64,000 nucleotides of DNA, from positions 326,414 through 390,413 of the forward strand of contig CH002566.1 of assembly GCA_000149265.1 (NCBI GenBank). The letters run 5' to 3'. How positions within the stretch are numbered: the first letter of the stretch is position 1; every line of letters starts with the position of its first letter. Below are positions 47,130 to 58,240 of the stretch, in pieces. The position numbers and the translations under genes are program-made. The notes below the pieces were generated by a model. It did no database searches. It was not told the origin of the DNA and worked only from the letters and a program-made list of their open reading frames with translations. The DNA comes from Ciona savignyi (Eukaryota > Chordata > Ascidiacea > Phlebobranchia > Cionidae).

Positions 47130-47345
47130 GTTGGTTGTGTTTTCAGACAAGACACTTGGTGGATATTGCATAAACCTAGTCGATAAATGGGTTGTACCAA
47201 AATTTTAAGGAACTTGTGAATCATACACAACACACTACAATAGCTTCGGTAATCCGACGGTGGGCGTGAGGTGATCTGACGATTACCCGTGTGTTAACCC
47301 CATATTGGTTTTTCCATTTACTGGGATAAACACGAATATCATTTT
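47130..47345 (+). mobile_element. tRNA-derived SINE, family 1 (head diverged)
   Basis: Body from the GGTTGTGTTTTCAGACAAGAC block to GATAAACACGAATATCA, in the intergenic region before MRPL37. Smaller fragments of the family lie at 12425-12560, 25528-25660, 48150-48250, 48730-48830 and 59830-59970. Confidence 0.78.
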
Positions 47346-48508
47346 TTTTGTTTACCGTGCCAAGTTCCGAACCCATGATGGGTTCGTCACCAGGACGGTT
47401 TTATTGTATAAGAGTCGGTATATGTTTATCGGTCGCGATAACCATTAGGTCACACGACCGTATGAATATCATAACCATTCGGAGTCGACGGACACTCCAG
47501 CGTCACCAAGCGGAATACCGCTGTACAGGGAGCACCCGAGAACACCGCCGCCACGCTACACGTCGAACATCGACGACGCGGGTCCCAAGAAAGTCGGTCC
47601 CTCACCGAACCGGCCCAGAGTAGCGTTTGTGAACACGACTGAGTCATCGGCACCGTACACCACAAGGTCGTCGAGCGGCCAGGTAATATTGCAACCACTT
47701 ACACGCAAAGTATTGGATAACCAGCAGTCATGCGGTCAAAGCCACGCTCACACATATACTTGCATAGCATTCTATATCGACCGAACCGCAAAATTCGGGT
47801 AAAACAGCATAAAACCTGTTTGATGCAGTGTTTCCTTTTTAGCCACACTTTACGTGGAACTAAGGATAGGGTTGGTTAAGAAATACAAATGCAAATTGCA
47901 AGTAATAACCATATTCTGTACTAACAATGCTAGAGTGCGATGGTCGTCTTAAGCTTCGTCTGTACGGTCGTTTGGCCAAAGGCTTAACGCGACCCATGCA
48001 TATACCGACTTTAATACAAAAACGGTCCTATAACGAGCCAATCATGGGTTCGAAACTTTGATCAGTAAAAACATTGAAGGAATGGTCCAATCATACATGA
48101 CACATTACAATAGCTCCGGTAACACGACGTTGATCGTGGGTTAATCTGACGTTTACCAGAAGGGTTACAGGTACGAAACTATAGTCTCTAGCTAATCGGT
48201 TGTGTCCTTGGGCAAGGCACTTAACGAGATATTCCCCGAACCCAGCGAAAACCGTAATCGCCATGTAACTATCAAACGGAGCGACATAAAAACGGAAAAC
48301 TTTTTAAGTCAGTTGCTTTTGGGGGTCGGACTAATCAGTAAAATAAATTATATTTTTTCAAGATGTCTATGAGTTTCAATCTCTAGGGTGTTTCCCCTAA
48401 AAAGATACTCAAATTAACAGTGTGTGTGCATTTTAATCCATAAATTGGAAATATATTTTAATTGCTGCAGCGTCGTTCAGTTTTGTTTCAGAATTTAGTT
48501 AGGTAACG

Positions 48509-51500
48509 ATGTCTCAAGGTGTGTGTGCTCTGCGTTCGCTATGCAAGCCGAACTATGGTGGCGTGCAGTGCGTATATAGCGGTCACATGCAACAACGGCG
48601 TGCAAAGTCCCAAAAGAAAGTACAGAAGGTGCTGTATACGAAAAAAATGAAACAACGCATTCCAATCAACTGGAGAGATGTAAGTTTGCTATATTGTTAA
48701 TATTCTATATGCTTTTATAAACATTTTGTCCGACCGCTTAGTCAGGCGGTTTAGTGCGACACCTTTCGGCCGAAAAGTTGTAGGTTCGAAACTGGTCACT
48801 AGCTAATCGGTTGTGTCCTTGGGCAATTGGGTTTCGGAATAAATAGTTTTATTCCCTTTTTATTTTTTTCCTTGTTGTGGTTTTAACTACTGCGTTTGTA
48901 TACTTAGTACATTTGGCAAGGCTTTATTTCAATTTGCCCGGTAATTTAATGGTTTAATGGATCAACAAAAACCAATGTCTCTATCAAATTAACACACTGT
49001 GCAATAGCTGTGGTAACCCAAGAGGTAATGTCATGTGCTATAAGCCCTCTGCATTTTATAACCCCAGAATTATTATATCTTAAACTGGCTTTCCATGGAA
49101 CATTACAACCTACAAAACTGGGGTTAGAGTTAAAGTGAGTTTTGTGGTCGATTACTTTTTCTCCTTATGTGCAGTTTACCTTTCTTTCCATAAGTGTTGT
49201 CTGACAGTGGTCACGAGCCAAACCCATCTTATAATTGCCTCTGTGTTTTAAATTTATATTGACATCTTATTTAAACTGAGTTTGCCATGCAAACCATGCA
49301 ATGTAGGTGAACTACAACCCAGCTCAGATCCCATCAGCATGGAAACCTGACAACTGGGATGAAAAAAGAAAGATTGATTATAAGAGGGAAGAAGAGATGG
49401 CCAAGTATATCCCAGGGTGAGAAAAGTGTGTTTCATAAAAAATTGGATTTTTATGGGCCCTTCTGTATATATTTTTAATTAAAAAGCCATCGGGGCATAA
49501 TGCATTGTACATAATGCAACAACTTTCACGTTGTGCAAAATAACTCAATTACTTCCCTAAAAATTGTAATTTTTTACAATGATGGCTGTTATTCTACGCT
49601 TTTTCTTCTTCCCTTTGTTATATTTACTGGAATAAAAAATACATATCTTGATTTTAGTGTAAGATAATAAACCATCTGAGCATATTGAATTGAGTTGTAA
49701 AATTGTCTAAGCATTAAGGTAAAACATTTTTTTGACTTAGTGTTTTTTTTCTTTTGAGAGCTCAATTCTGAGACAATTTCAGTAGGTACATTTTGATAAG
49801 GGGTTTTTAAAGAATTCCAATTTTTTGTATGTAGTTATAAATCTTGTTTTTAAATCGCAGCTATAAGAAAAAAGTTCCTCTTGAAATGCAAGAAGATTAC
49901 CAGAAAGAGCCAGCTTTCTTCGTGGGTGAGGAAACGGAAATTTCCGGAACTTTCAAGCAGAGTTTGTTCCTTACAAAGTCTGTTATGCCAGTAACGGGGT
50001 TACCGCGTCAAGTTATGGATTTAGTTGATTCTTACCCAATTGATATGGAGGACTGCTGCCAGGATGAAAGAGTTAAACAGGTACACTGCTTTTTAATTTA
50101 AAAGTTAAAAAATTTAAATTTTAACAGTTAAAAAATGCTTCACAATACAATAGTTTCATAGCGGTTCCATAGTATCTCTTAGACCAGAAATAAGTCCCCT
50201 TTACAATGTCACAATAAGATAACCTATGGAAAAAAAACTCTAATTATAACGGTTACCACGATTGTGATAAAGCCTAAAAAGCCCATTACTTGAGCCAGGT
50301 AGCTATCATGCATCCGCAAAGAGCGGTCAAGTCTGCTAATACCCTAAAACTGATATGCAAACTGTTTACAACATCAGTGCTTCCAACTGTATTACCTAAT
50401 ACCCTGCAGTGCCATTTATGGTGTGTGGTTGTGTTGTGTATTACAGTAGTCAACACCATGGGCGTCGGATANNNNNNNNNNNNNNNNNNNNNNNNNNNNN
50501 NNNNNNNNNNNNNNNNNNNNNNNNNNNNNNNNNNNNNNNNNNNNNNNNNNNNNNNNNNNNNNNNNNNNNNNNNNNNNNNNNNNNNNNNNNNNNNNNNNNN
50601 NNNNNNNNNNNNNNNNNNNNNNNNNNNNNNNNNNNNNNNNNNNNNNNNNNNNNNNNNNNNNNNNNNNNNNNNNNNNNNNNNNNNNNNNNNNNNNNNNNNN
50701 NNNNNNNNNNNNNNNNNNNNNNNNNNNNNNNNNNNNNNNNNNNNNNNNNNNNNNNNNNNNNNNNNNNNNNNNNNNNNNNNNNNNNNNNNNNNNNNNNAGT
50801 TAGAAATCTTATTCGTTTCGTTAACTTAATTTATTAAGCAAACTTCGCCAAAAGGCTGTGTATGTAAGGATTGTTTGGCCCTGGTCCAACTTGCACCTGC
50901 ACCCGCTCGTAAAGAGCGACGCGTGTATCTTTTTGATGACTCGTGCGAACGCGCTCAGCCCACGATAATAATACGAGAGAATAACTAATATTTCTTAAAT
51001 ATATTTAAGTATGCTATCAATTAAAAACTGAAAGTGAAAATTGTTTCTAAACTCCATAGTTCACGCATTTTGCATAATTAAAATATCCAGGTTAAAAATT
51101 TCGATGATTTATTGTTGTTTATAAGATTTAGTCTTGTTAAATCCATGCTTATTTTGACGGAATTGTTTTTTTTTAATAATGCTTTTTAGCAGAAGTTTTC
51201 ACTAGAGCTGGGCGTAATTACGAAAATTAAGTAATTACGCATCTGTCCGTAATTATTCAAACGGGAATTGCACGTCGGTGTAAATACACTTTATAAACAA
51301 TTTCTTGTTTTGTTCTTATCAAATCAAGTTTATTTCTTCATTTTCGTTCGAGCAAAATAGTTCGAAGCACCGGAGGAATAATCAAAATCGCGGTAAATAC
51401 ACCAATTTATTTATCTGGAATCAGCGCGGCAAGATAAAAGGCACGATCTGCGGATTGTTTACTCGTGTATTTGTTTCGTTTCGACTTTTAAGTCTCTGTA

Positions 51501-54500
51501 GTTAAGTTTACTTGCATTCTCTTTGTCTACCATCAAAATGCACCCAAAAACACGACAAGTTTTGTTTCTTTGTTTAAATAACGATGACGTCATAAAAATT
51601 ACGAAATTACGTAACTGAGCTGGCGTAATTTCGCAATGCAACTTTGATCAATTACACCCAGCTCTCGTTTTCACAGAACCGGTTTATGCGCTTTAATTCT
51701 CCCTTTTTACAAATATAAAAACCTATTTGCAATAAATAAAACAATTCTGTTTTTTTATTTTTTATATATATTAATCCCGGATCAGCTGTGGTGGTCTGGG
51801 CTTTTAATGTAATACCCATCCGCTCGTAGTTTTGCTATCATTCTTATATCGAGTTAAGCGATTTCTGGTGTAAGATAGGACTATTTGTGCTAATTTGCGT
51901 AATATATGCAGTCATCTAAATATCGAAATTCTACCAAGCGAAACAACACGGAATTCAAATATTTAGTAGTGGTTACGCGAGAGTTGCAAAAGCTAACCGG
52001 TTTTAATTATAATAAACAATATTTGGCAAAGCATAAAAGGATTGTTTTGTCCTGGTCCAACTTGCACCTGGTGGAAAATAGTAGACGCGTGTATCTTTTT
52101 AATGACTTGGCGAAATCGCTGATAAAACATTTTTTTCAATATATATCGTAAAGTTCCGTTATTAGTTAAAGAAAGTAAGTAAAACTTGGAGAATTAAAGT
52201 TTTAAACTCTTAACCGGGAAGATCTACCCGTCCGGATTAAAACCACAGGTCCGGTTTATTACAACACAACTGAAGAGACACCGTCTGTGTGCAAATTTAT
52301 GCGCTCGGTTTGCATACTTCGAAGGCAATTCGGCCTTCGTTACTCGCATAAAATAAATAATGGTTATACAAAAATGGGGTGCGGTAGGGATGCATTTGAA
52401 AATCGCATAATAATGCATTTCCGTTTTAAATTCTAAATAGCATTTTTTATTATAAATTTAGTGAAGCCGGGCAAACAGGTGTGAGCTACGAAGTTTATTA
52501 CTTTCTGTCCTGAACTAATAGCTGACCTTGCGACAAAATAATAGTTTATTCTCTTTTATTATTACCGTGAGCTCAGCGCATTCCCACGTGTCATCAAAAA
52601 GATACATAAGTCTGCTCTTTTAAACAAAGATTAGGCTATTCGAATTATTATTTAAATTGGAGTTGGTGTTAGTTCAAGGGTTTAGATTAGTGTTTAGGGC
52701 AGGGTTGGAATGATTTTCCATAGTTTAGTGAGCAGTTTTCCGCCTTTCTACTTTCCCATCTTTAAGTGTTGTCAGTTCGGCTTATAACTGCGGAGATCAA
52801 TGGAGCAACTACGTAATTACACAATGAGATATCCTAAACAAAAACCGTTGGAAGATAACATTAGTTTCACCAATTATTCTACGCTAGTAATGAAAGCGGA
52901 ATGATTTACGTCTAGGAGACCAATTTTTGTATAACTCGAACCTTTGGCCAATCCGGACGGTTAGAACCCACCGGAACATAAACTATTTTTTGGATTGGGT
53001 CGGCTTATATAAACACAACCTTATTGTAGACGGGTACAACACTGACTAGTAACTTTAATATTCTTATATTGTATATAGACCTATAAAAAAACAGGGAATT
53101 TAATACCCGTGATGCGTTTCTCCATACCGAAAGCGCGCGTCTATCGTGCGAAAGCGTCCAAACATTTTTTAAAGCGGGAGCTCGGAAATACATCTTGCAT
53201 CATAGCATAACAACAACATTATCTTATTATTAGTCCCATACCCTTTAAAAGTGTTTTTATCTCTGTGTGTTTGCCGCGCCACGCAATAAATTCGCGCTCG
53301 GAGATTTTAACAACGCCACCGGTATATTTGTAATAACAACCTTTTATATTCAAAGGTTCTGCGATATATAGACAAATAGTAATGCATGAAAAGTGCTTTT
53401 CCATGACGAATGAATGTTTGCACAATGGACGCCGGGAATATATAGCTAAAAAGGCACCCCACTTGTGCACGTTTTTCTGCATTTTCCGACGCCTATGGTC
53501 AACACTTATGTTATTTATTGTTTAATTAGACCTTTGAATTGCTGTTAGAAATCACAGGCATTAACAATAATGTGCTCTTTTACATAAATATCGTCTTGCA
53601 TCTTCTAAGAGAAATTTTCGAGTGTTGCGCAATCTTAGCAAATTAGCTATGGGTTTGCTAGGGTGCTGCAAACCATTGATCTCTTTAATAGACTACCACA
53701 AGCTTAAAAGGTTGGAAATGCAACAATTAATCTCAAACATTTTTACAGGTTATGTTAATTTTTATTGCTAAAGTTGAATTTTGCATTTCAGCTGTAAAAC
53801 AGCATAATTATTCAATATATACAGGTATTACGACATGCCCTTCTTTTTGACATTGATCCACGAACGTTAGAAATTGACCAACAAGCTGAACCAGCTAAAC
53901 ATGATGCTTACAAGATATATTCAAAACCAGACAGGTTGTCTTTTTAATCCAAAACTTTTTATCCAGTATGGGAAACCAAAAACACCACAGCAATATTTGA
54001 TAGGATAGGATATTCATGTTTATCCCCGTGAATGGGAAAACCAAGGGGGTTAATACACGGACAATCGTCAGATTACCTTGTGCCCATCGTCAGGTTACCG
54101 GAGCTATTGCAGTTGCAGTGTGTTGTATATGATAGACACGTTCCTTTAATTTGGTAGAACCCATTAATCCGCTGGGTTTAGGCAATGTCCGTAAAGTACC
54201 TTGCCCAAGGACACAACCAACTAGCTAGTGACCAGTTTCGTACCTGCAACCTTTTAATTGAAAGGCGTCACACTTAACCGCTAGACCAACCAGCCGTGCG
54301 ATATATATATATATATTTCACCATAAAGTACATATGTAGTCTATATTAATAAAAAAATTAATAAGAAATAAAAATGCTGAAAGTGGACAAATAGTCTTTA
54401 ATTTTTACATAGCACCCAGGTAATGGTTAAATATACAGCTTTGTGTAACTGTTACGTAAACCTAATTTTTGTAGCATAATTTATAAAATTGTTGAATAAA

Positions 54501-57500
54501 CAATGCAGGGCTGCGATTTGTGCATTTTTCACAAGTAATGCATGCAACAACACTGCTAGCTATGCAGGTTACATGCCCAAAAGTCGCCAAGTAATTATTA
54601 TTTTCAGAATTAATAACGATTATTCCCCCTTTTTCTTTATTTAGTGAAATATATGAAATAAAAGTAAACCGCTTTTGCCCAAAGATAAATATAGTACACC
54701 ACCTTGATAATGCCTTGTGCTAAACTGTTCCTAGTGCATTGTTACATTCAGTATAGCATTTGTGTAGAATGTAGATGATGAATTCCACTATATAATGCAG
54801 GTATGTCCCACTAATTATGAAGGAATTGATTCGGTTATGCAACATAAAGCTGTTCCAAGTGGGAGGTTCCTTTAATGATCGGATGTCACTTGAACAGCTA
54901 ACATCTAACATCACCTTTAAGAGAAGTAAGAATAGTGTTTATTTCTGGAAAAAAGCATGATACATTACTTAAAGAGTAATATATTTAAAGGGTAATATAG
55001 GTTAATATATACTACGCCACTTGAAGGTCAAATGGTAATATACTGAATAAAAATAAATATGTAGGTTTCCTCACAATCAGGTTTGCGATTTGTGTGTTCA
55101 TCGAACTTTCCATTGGGCATTACTGAGCTGTTTTCTGACAATCTAAACTTTACAAATGAGCACTTATAATATGCATGAAGCAATATGGGTAGATATGGGA
55201 CAAATTTGCAGGTGAAATTTAGCAGCCAATGAACATTTTTTTCAGGCAATTTAGAAGCATTGCATTTTTCTCTATATAACTTCATTCTCACACTGCTGTA
55301 TGGTTTTTGCTAACTTTATTCTCACACTGCTGTATGGTTTTTGCTTCTTTGTAGGTTGCGATTCGTTTAATAATGATTTGCTGCCTGGTATTGATCCAAA
55401 TTGGAAGATTTTTATGAGTTCGTCACCAGCAATTCAAGTCCTCTCAAAGGTACACATGTGGATAATAAAATATAGAAATATAGAAATATCACCGACTGTA
55501 TGGTGTCTTTATGGTGATATATGGTTGAATTATCAAGTGTTGGATAATTATGGCATCCCTAATATGTACGCTAATAAATCGTTATTGACAAATTATATGT
55601 GGAAATCTTGTCAGTACCAGTAACGACATAATAAAATAACACGCGCTTGGATAGTTGATGTTTCGGCACATTTCTCCCCACGCAACACTTACCCACGCAA
55701 CACTCATGTTTGGTATTTTATGGACCATACAGCGTTATTTATTTTTTCTTCTAACAATTGACAGTGCACCTTATACATCGGCGCGTCTTATGGTCTGTCA
55801 AATGCATACAATAATTGCATTTTGAACATATTGACTTTTCGACTTCACATTTTTTATTAGACTTGCATTTGTTATTTGTACTCTACTCTAGAAACTCTTA
55901 AAACCTGGTTTCATAGTATTACCCTGTATTCCGATGTTGACTCCTGTTATATTGTCACAGAGACCCCTGCAACCATTTGCAACCACTGCGGAAGTTGAAT
56001 CTTCTGCTAACATCTCACTACCAAACCTCTATCCCATCCTACCAGTGATCAACTTGAAACAAACCCACATTTACAAGGACACTATAGACACAGGTTTGTT
56101 ATTGTATTTATCGTTTAAACAAAGAATTTGCTGATCAAATTTAAACAAAAGATTTCGTCTATTTTTGTATATTGTCAGATTACCATGTGCCCACAGTCGA
56201 GCTTTCAGTATTCAATAAAATGGTATAAACAGTTTAAGCTCATGAATATTATTGTGCAATCAATTCTTATGCACTTTTTTGGGGGGGATTATATTTTTTA
56301 GTTCTTATGGGTTTTTCGGTCATTATCATTGTATTGTATTATATTCTATCATTATATTATATTGTATCATTGTATTATACTGTATCATTGTATTATATTA
56401 TATCATTGTAATATATTATATCATTGTATGGACATTTTCTATAAACACTCAAAATGACTCAATTAAAATCTTGTTTCTTGTTTAGTTTTCAGTCGAAAAT
56501 GTCTTTGTAGCTCTACTACAGTCCTTTAAGAACACTGGTTGATGTTAGGATGTAGTTTTATTGGTTCTTTCCTCAGGTTTATACGAGGGCTTCCCACGCC
56601 CTCACCTGCACACCATTGTAATGTTCAACCTACACAAGGTCGGCACAAGTGAACTTTATGCCAAAATGAATCAAGCTCTGTTTACCTCCCTCTACAGCAG
56701 AGCTATGTCTGTTAATGGGGTAAGAAGGGTATCAAAACTCGTTATATGAAGTGGCTAATACCAACAGGCATAAACTAGGGGTATTTGTGGGGCAAACTGC
56801 ACCCTTGCCTCCCAAACTGCACCCCTGGCACCTCCAATGTAAATTAAAATTTGCTTCGACATTGAATTGAAGATATTAATTTTAGTGGACAATGAAACAT
56901 TATAACCATAAATGTAACTCTACCGAAAAACTTCATTGGGGCATAAGATAGTGCTACCCAAGTTTTACCTGTTTGATTATAAAGAGATTAAAAAAAAAAT
57001 GCAATTTTTACTCTTCTTCTCAAGGCCTCTTCAATTTTTTGTTTGTTTTATTAATATTATTTTGTTTGCTTATTATATTTGTGTTTGTAATATTGGTTTC
57101 TGTCTTTTTGACCTCCAAATTTCCGTACAACCTATTTCAAATGTTTTAAAAGAAAGCTAAAGTGTTGGAAACGCCCCTGACTGGACAGTGCATTGCATCC
57201 GACGGTCAAAACTTCCAGTTCATGTGCATGCAGCTTAACACAACCGACCTGAGCAACGATAGTGGGATTAAAAACATGGTAGGTTTTGATAGATTAGCTT
57301 TTAAACAAGACCAACACAAAATAGGTTTAAGCTGAGATGTTATTTAATTTGTATTTGGAAATCATTTGTATCCTGGTATAGAACTAATGTAACAAAGAAA
57401 GGATGTTCCTGTGATCGAGGCGTTGTCTCACGAGTTTACCTCATGCCCACCTTCGGGTTACCAGAGCTATTGTAGCATGTTGTGTATGATAAAGTAGTTT

Positions 57501-58001
57501 TTGTAATTTCAGTGTAAACTATTACAGGCAATGTCCAGTAAGTGCCTTGCCCAAGCACTTAGCTAGTGACCAGTTTCCATCCTACAACCTTTAAAGCGAA
57601 AGGCAAAACACTAAGCCACCAAGCTATTTTTTTTTAAAACAAGCCAAGTTTCGAACCCATGATGGGATCGTTACTCGAAACTTTTTTGTATTGTATTTGG
57701 TATATGTATTGGTCGCGTTAACCATTTGGCCACACTACCGTACACCACCAACCTATTTTGCCGGACAAGTTAACAGTCATATCAAAACACCCCGTCTAAT
57801 GGTGACTTTGCATTTAAGGTTTGGATTGATGAAGAAGAGCCAAGTGAGCTCCTGGATGCGGTGGAAGATCGCTCGCCATCCTCCACCATGTATAGCGAGT
57901 GCTCCCACGCTGTATGGTGGACTCCGGAATACATCGACAACTACAACCCACATGTTTTCAAACTTTTTAAAGCGCTTTGGTTGAACGGAGTTGCAAAATG
58001 A
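48509..58001 (+). CDS. MRPL37: Mitochondrial ribosomal protein mL37 (MRPL37)
   Basis: Structural protein of the large subunit of the animal mitochondrial ribosome, nuclear-encoded. Ten exons: 48509-48679, 49307-49416, 49861-50080, 53825-53934, 54801-54925, 55355-55449, 55961-56093, 56577-56719, 57153-57278, 57819-58001 (stop TGA at 57999). All phases join, giving 471 residues (human about 423). Recognition rests on the C-terminal half: LYPILPVINL, IYKDTIDTGLYEGFPRPH, AKVLETP, QLNTTDLSNDSGIKNMVW, and the closing YNPHVFKLFKALWLNG. An N-terminal match is QSLFLTKSVMPVTGLPRQVM. The first exon is basic and Cys/Gln/Lys-rich, which fits a mitochondrial targeting region, but no cleavage site can be assigned. 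Intron 3 is the largest (3.7 kb) and contains an assembly gap and a hAT-like element. The gene ends about 240 bases from the convergent CCP/EGF gene. Confidence 0.94.
50472..50797. other. Assembly gap (326 N) in intron 3 of MRPL37
   Basis: A run of N. The exons on either side (ending at 50080, starting at 53825) are in phase and continue the MRPL37 match, so no exon needs to be hidden here. Confidence 0.99.
50850..50960 (+). repeat. Fragment repeated at 52000-52115
   Basis: GGATTGTTTGGCCCTGGTCC plus AACTTGCACCTG, then GACGCGTGTATCTTTTTGA, recur near 52038 with small changes. The second copy lies in a frame of 81 codons (51906-52151) that I do not regard as a proven gene. An inverted trace of the TATCTTTTTGATGAC block is seen near 52590. 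Confidence 0.65.
51203..51666. mobile_element. Non-autonomous hAT-like element (second family) with 8-bp target duplication
   Basis: The 464-bp element has imperfect inverted ends: TAGAGCTGGGCGTAATTACG at the left, and the complement of GAGAGCTGGGTGTAATTGAT at the right. It is flanked by perfect direct repeats GTTTTCAC at 51195-51202 and 51667-51674. It lies in intron 3 of MRPL37. No transposase coding sequence is visible. Confidence 0.87.
54000..54300 (-). mobile_element. tRNA-derived SINE, family 1, full-length
   Basis: Well-preserved inverted copy in MRPL37 intron 4, from TAGGATAGGATATTCATG to the head complement CTAGACCAACCAGCC, followed by a short (TA)n. Confidence 0.88.
55285..55354 (+). 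repeat. Recent 33-bp duplication at the acceptor of MRPL37 exon 6
   Basis: TTCTCACACTGCTGTATGG plus TTTTTGCT occurs twice in a row with no mismatch. The second copy supplies the pyrimidine tract of the acceptor ending at 55354. Confidence 0.93.
56318..56440 (+). repeat. TATTATAT/ATCATTG microsatellite-like repeat in MRPL37 intron 7
   Basis: Repeated TATCATTGTATTATATT units. Confidence 0.85.
57405..57630 (-). mobile_element. tRNA-derived SINE, family 1, diverged
   Basis: Body and head complement blocks in MRPL37 intron 9, adjoining a family 2 copy at 57635-57740. Confidence 0.75.
57635..57740 (-). mobile_element. Second tRNA-derived repeat family (family 2)
   Basis: CCAAGTTTCGAACCCATGAT, TTTTTGTATTGTATTTGG, GGTCGCGTTAACCATTTGG and CCACACTACC follow in order on the plus strand, just before the last MRPL37 exon. 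Confidence 0.65.
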
Positions 58002-58175
58002 ACTGTTGATCTTTGTAACTTTCACTGCTCAAATACAATTTGTTAGCATGTACTTTTGATGTGCACACACATGCTTCTACTTGCATTTCAATCTTTAACA
58101 TAACCTTAAACCCTGGCATGTTACTTATGCTGAAACAAAACAAAACCATTTTTAATGCAGGGGGATTATATTTCA

Positions 58176-58181
58176 AATAAA
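58176..58181 (+). terminator. Polyadenylation signal AATAAA of MRPL37
   Basis: AATAAA 175 bases after the MRPL37 stop, the first canonical signal after the coding end. Confidence 0.7.
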
Positions 58182-58240
58182 AAACAAGAAAACTCTGGTC
58201 AATTCGTAGCCAGGATCAGTAACATAGTGGTGTGTGGTCT

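Larger units (their letters stand above)
45975..48508. other. Intergenic region between kinase and MRPL37
   Basis: Kinase 3' flank, then a cluster of family 1 and family 2 repeats (46990-48250). A GC-richer stretch at 47460-47690 is open in more than one frame, but I found no splice context or family match for it. Confidence 0.65.

Noticed and set aside
47348..47698. GC-richer open frames on both strands before MRPL37
   Set aside because: Low-complexity Arg/Ser/Thr composition, no splice partners, and overlap with a family 2 repeat.
51906..52151. 81-codon open frame as a gene
   Set aside because: Lies inside an MRPL37 intron and partly in a repeated fragment; no recognised family. Kept only as an observation.
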